Assembly: GCA_947625955.1 (NCBI GenBank)
Contig: CANQQH010000037.1
Coordinates: forward strand, 1-8,751
Origin: an uncultured Clostridia bacterium
GTDB lineage: Bacteria > Bacillota > Clostridia > Christensenellales > UBA1242
Length of the DNA stretch: 8,751 nucleotides
Direction of reading: 5' to 3'
The position numbers were made by a program, and so were the translations under genes. The first letter of the stretch is position 1. Each line of letters begins with the position of its first letter. Under the pieces are notes generated by a model that did not search any database, was not told the origin of the DNA, and saw only the letters and a program-made list of their open reading frames with translations. Shown one piece after another: positions 6,873 to 8,751 of this stretch.

Positions 6873-7964
6873 ATGGCGAAAAATAGTTTTGTTATTGGGC
6901 TGTCAATCACTGGAGCCATTGTTGGAGTTGGTTTTGCAAGCGGAAGAGAGATTGCAAAATTTTTTGCATCGCATGGATTTTGGTCACTCTTTTTTTGCTT
7001 GCTAGCCGGCATATTTTTTGGTTTGTTTTCGCTTGCAATATTCATTATATCAAAAAAAGAATGTGCATTAATAGATGAAGATTTTGCACATGAAAAACGC
7101 AAAATGGCTAATAAAAATGTGAAAAATGCAATCAGTTCACCAAAAAAGTCGTGTTTTAATTACTTTAATAAAGTTTTTGATTTTGTGTTGTTTGTTTGTC
7201 AAATTGCCATTGCTTCTGCCATGTTTGCCGGGTTTTCTTTGCTTGTTGATTTTTTTGATTTTTCTAGTTTTTCACTTTTGATTGTGAAAGTGCTAGTTTT
7301 GATTGTTTGCTTTTTCTTTCTCAAACATAACGATAATGGGGTTGGTCTAGTTAACATGATATTGTCGTTTGTTTTATTTTTTCTTGCGGCATTGATTTTG
7401 GTTCTATGTTTTTCGAAAGGTGAGTATGATATTTTTCCAAAGACCTATTCATCCAAACTTTTATATTTGCCGCTTTTATATGTTGGGATGAATATTTTCA
7501 CGGTGTATCCACTTCTCAGGGAGAGGGGAAGGAAAATTTCTTCAAAGAAAGAACTTGTGCTTTCAAGTTTCTTTATTGGACTATTTGTTTTTGTTGCTCT
7601 CTTTATGATGTGCCTTTGCATCTTGCTTTTTGGTGGCAGTCTTATTGATAGCGGGTTTGTTATGGTGGAACTCGTTGATGCAAAATCAAAAGTGTTCGGG
7701 TTCCTATATTTGATAGTTGTGCTTTTCAGCATTGCAACAACTCTAATCTCAACATCATATGGGGCGAGCTGTTATCTTCGAAAAAAGATGTCTTCATCAG
7801 GGGCAGTTATGGTTTCGCTTTGTTTGGCGTTTCTTATCAGTTTTGTTGGATTCAAAGATATAATCGACAAACTTTACCCGCTGCTTGGCGCCATTTGTTT
7901 GGTTATTGTTTTTCTAAAATTCTGTTTTTTGAAGAGTAATAACTCTGTGTTTGGTGAACAATAA
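6873..7964 (+). CDS. Polytopic membrane protein, YkvI family (APC/LeuT-like transporter fold)
   Basis: This 363-residue, strongly hydrophobic protein has about ten membrane helices, roughly at 6-24, 36-60, 101-126, 133-150, 156-180, 194-212, 230-255, 273-293, 310-327 and 334-354. TM1 carries the signature GAIVGVGFASGREIAKFF (14-31), which resembles the G-x-G-F-A-[ST]-G-x-E motif of Bacillus YkvI and related uncharacterised proteins. In APC-type carriers this region is the broken helix that binds substrate. A hydrophilic loop rich in Lys, about 61-100, should be cytoplasmic. Substrate is unknown; an amino acid or similar solute is only a guess. The ATG is fixed by an in-frame TAA directly before it and by TM1 starting at once. 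Tandem stops TAA TAG end it. Codon use is T-rich, as expected for a membrane protein. Confidence 0.85.
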   Translation: MAKNSFVIGLSITGAIVGVGFASGREIAKFFASHGFWSLFFCLLAGIFFGLFSLAIFIISKKECALIDEDFAHEKRKMANKNVKNAISSPKKSCFNYFNKVFDFVLFVCQIAIASAMFAGFSLLVDFFDFSSFSLLIVKVLVLIVCFFFLKHNDNGVGLVNMILSFVLFFLAALILVLCFSKGEYDIFPKTYSSKLLYLPLLYVGMNIFTVYPLLRERGRKISSKKELVLSSFFIGLFVFVALFMMCLCILLFGGSLIDSGFVMVELVDAKSKVFGFLYLIVVLFSIATTLISTSYGASCYLRKKMSSSGAVMVSLCLAFLISFVGFKDIIDKLYPLLGAICLVIVFLKFCFLKSNNSVFGEQ

Positions 7965-7973
7965 TAGTGTGAA

Positions 7974-8026
7974 AAAACGCAAATTTCATGAAATTTGTGT
8001 AAAATTCGCTTTCAGTTTGGCGTTTT
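7974..8026. repeat. 18-bp perfect palindrome nested in a larger inverted repeat
   Basis: The sequence from 7980 to 7997 equals its own reverse complement (CAAATTTCATGAAATTTG). It lies 16 bp after the YkvI-type stop codon. An outer pair, AAAACGC (7974-7980) and GCGTTTT (8020-8026), can enclose it in RNA, sharing base 7980. No U tract follows the inner palindrome, so a simple terminator is unlikely. It could be an operator, an mRNA 3' stabilising hairpin, or part of a branched terminator. Confidence 0.6.
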
Positions 8027-8087
8027 GGTAGAAAATTTTGTTGTTTTGCTTTATTTTTATTGGTTCAAATTTTATTTGGGGCAAAAT

Positions 8088-8114
8088 AAAAAAATGGGTT
8101 TGACAGCCCCTTTT
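8088..8114 (+). terminator. Possible terminator downstream of the YkvI-type gene
   Basis: An A run (8088-8094) and GGG (8096-8098) face CCC (8107-8109) and TTTT (8111-8114) with one mismatch between the blocks and an 8-nt loop. A competing pairing is GGGGC (8078-8082) with GCCCC (8106-8110). The T tract (TTTTCGTTT) is short and interrupted, so the call is tentative. Confidence 0.4.
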
Positions 8115-8136
8115 CGTTTGGAGATTTGTTTTATTT

Positions 8137-8166
8137 TTGATAGACTTATATTTGTATAAATATAAA
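8137..8166 (+). promoter_or_regulatory. Likely promoter region of the membrane-anchored protein gene
   Basis: TTGATA (8137-8142) precedes two -10-like TATAAA hexamers, at 8155-8160 and 8161-8166; the latter gives an 18-bp spacer. If the second is used, transcription starts near 8173, inside the SD site. The first would leave the SD intact but has no good -35 partner. Which is real cannot be decided by eye. Confidence 0.35.
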
Positions 8167-8181
8167 TTTAGGTGAAACATT

Positions 8182-8751
8182 ATGATGTTAACGAAGAAAA
8201 AGAAGAAAATAATCGGCATCACACTTGTCAGTTTATTGGTGTGTGTGATTTCAATCGCAATGATTATTGGAGTTGTGTTTATTGTGCGAGACAAAAGCTC
8301 TGGGCTTTCGCGCCAGCAACTCGAATTTGGTCGTGCTGTTAGTTCAGCCAAATCTTCTGCTGTGAAAGAAGACATCGACCTAAGTTTTCTTCCAAGTGAA
8401 ATTGAGCCAAGCAAAATTGTGCTTGACAGCGAAAACTATGTTGCAATTCAAGAAACCGATTCAGTTTTGATTTACTCAAAGCAAAAAAAAGAATATGTTT
8501 CGCCTGATGAAGCAATTTTGAAAGTTGAGAACATCTCAAATAATGTTGCGCTGGCTGAGGCGTCTAGTGGCAGGGAGCTTCTCAATCTCTCAACTGGCGA
8601 AAAAATCGCAGCCCTTTCAAAAGAGTCTATTTATTTTGCTGGCAACTATTGCCTCATAAAAACCAACTCGGCAAGCACTATTAACTTTTCTGGTGAGAAC
8701 GCTTCTTCGCTTGGAGCAATACTTCTTAACACGCTTAGCGGCGAGGCTGAA
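8182..8751 (+). CDS. Membrane-anchored extracytoplasmic protein with ~35-residue repeats (3' end outside window)
   Basis: The frame is open for 190 codons to the window edge. ATG 8182 follows AGGTGA (8170-8175) by 6 nt; a second ATG at 8185 is equally possible. A Lys-rich start (KKKKK at 5-9) leads into one hydrophobic helix (about 10-35) without an evident signal-peptidase site or lipobox, so it looks like a signal anchor with the rest outside the cell. From about residue 77 a repeat seems to begin: NYVAI (85-89), NNVAL (120-124) and NYCLI (155-159) are exactly 35 residues apart. Each is followed by a Ser/Thr-rich turn and a second strand-like segment such as LLNLSTGEKI. That pattern resembles blades of WD40- or PQQ-like beta propellers, but no family is firmly recognised. 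Function is unknown. It appears to be a separate transcription unit. Confidence 0.85.
   Translation, partial: MMLTKKKKKIIGITLVSLLVCVISIAMIIGVVFIVRDKSSGLSRQQLEFGRAVSSAKSSAVKEDIDLSFLPSEIEPSKIVLDSENYVAIQETDSVLIYSKQKKEYVSPDEAILKVENISNNVALAEASSGRELLNLSTGEKIAALSKESIYFAGNYCLIKTNSASTINFSGENASSLGAILLNTLSGEAE

Noticed and set aside
8100..8105. TTGACA hexamer as a -35 box
   Set aside because: No -10-like sequence lies 16-18 bp downstream; it sits in the loop of the possible terminator hairpin.
7986..8414. 142-codon open frame on the - strand across the intergenic gap and the last gene
   Set aside because: It includes a homopolymeric Phe run from an A/T tract and runs opposite a + strand gene that has an SD site, a signal-anchor start and repeats.

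Overview
The window comes from a low-GC bacterium of the Bacillota type, probably an anaerobic clostridial relative or an uncultured lineage near it. The evidence is AT-rich intergenic DNA, strong Shine-Dalgarno sites, SigA-type promoter boxes, a dnaG-rpoD-trmK block, and a pyruvate phosphate dikinase close to the Clostridium symbiosum enzyme. TGA ends several genes and Trp is read from TGG, so the standard bacterial code applies rather than the Mycoplasma code. All genes supported here are on the + strand.

Layout. (1) 1-1683 is the C-terminal two thirds of ppdK, closed by a good intrinsic terminator (1697-1731). (2) 1684-2448 is AT-rich. It holds one small gene (2007-2177) for an orphan ribbon-helix-helix DNA-binding protein with a near-consensus promoter and palindromic sequence over its start codon. 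(3) 2449-6711 is a tightly packed four-gene operon: dnaG primase (TTG start), rpoD/sigA primary sigma factor, trmK tRNA methyltransferase and a coiled-coil/zinc-ribbon protein (COG1579 type). Junctions are a 2-nt gap, a 1-nt overlap and a 4-nt overlap, and a GAAA-loop terminator closes the operon (6724-6745). (4) 6873-7964 is a polytopic membrane protein of the YkvI type, whose start codon lies almost on top of its best promoter, so its mRNA may be leaderless. (5) 7965-8181 is a regulatory gap with an 18-bp perfect palindrome and a possible terminator. (6) 8182-8751 is the start of a further gene, cut by the window edge. It encodes a membrane-anchored protein with an apparent 35-residue repeat.

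How the genes fit together. The central operon is a Gram-positive version of the macromolecular synthesis operon and couples replication priming, basal transcription and tRNA modification. It lacks rpsU in front. It also lacks the Nif3-family gene that commonly sits between trmK and the zinc-ribbon gene in clostridia. PpdK belongs to PPi-dependent pyruvate/PEP metabolism.

I did not find a clear multi-gene novel system (no CRISPR, toxin-antitoxin pair, prophage or insertion sequence). The items most worth a second look are the orphan RHH regulator with its candidate operator, the possibly leaderless YkvI-type gene, and the repeat-bearing partial protein at the right edge.
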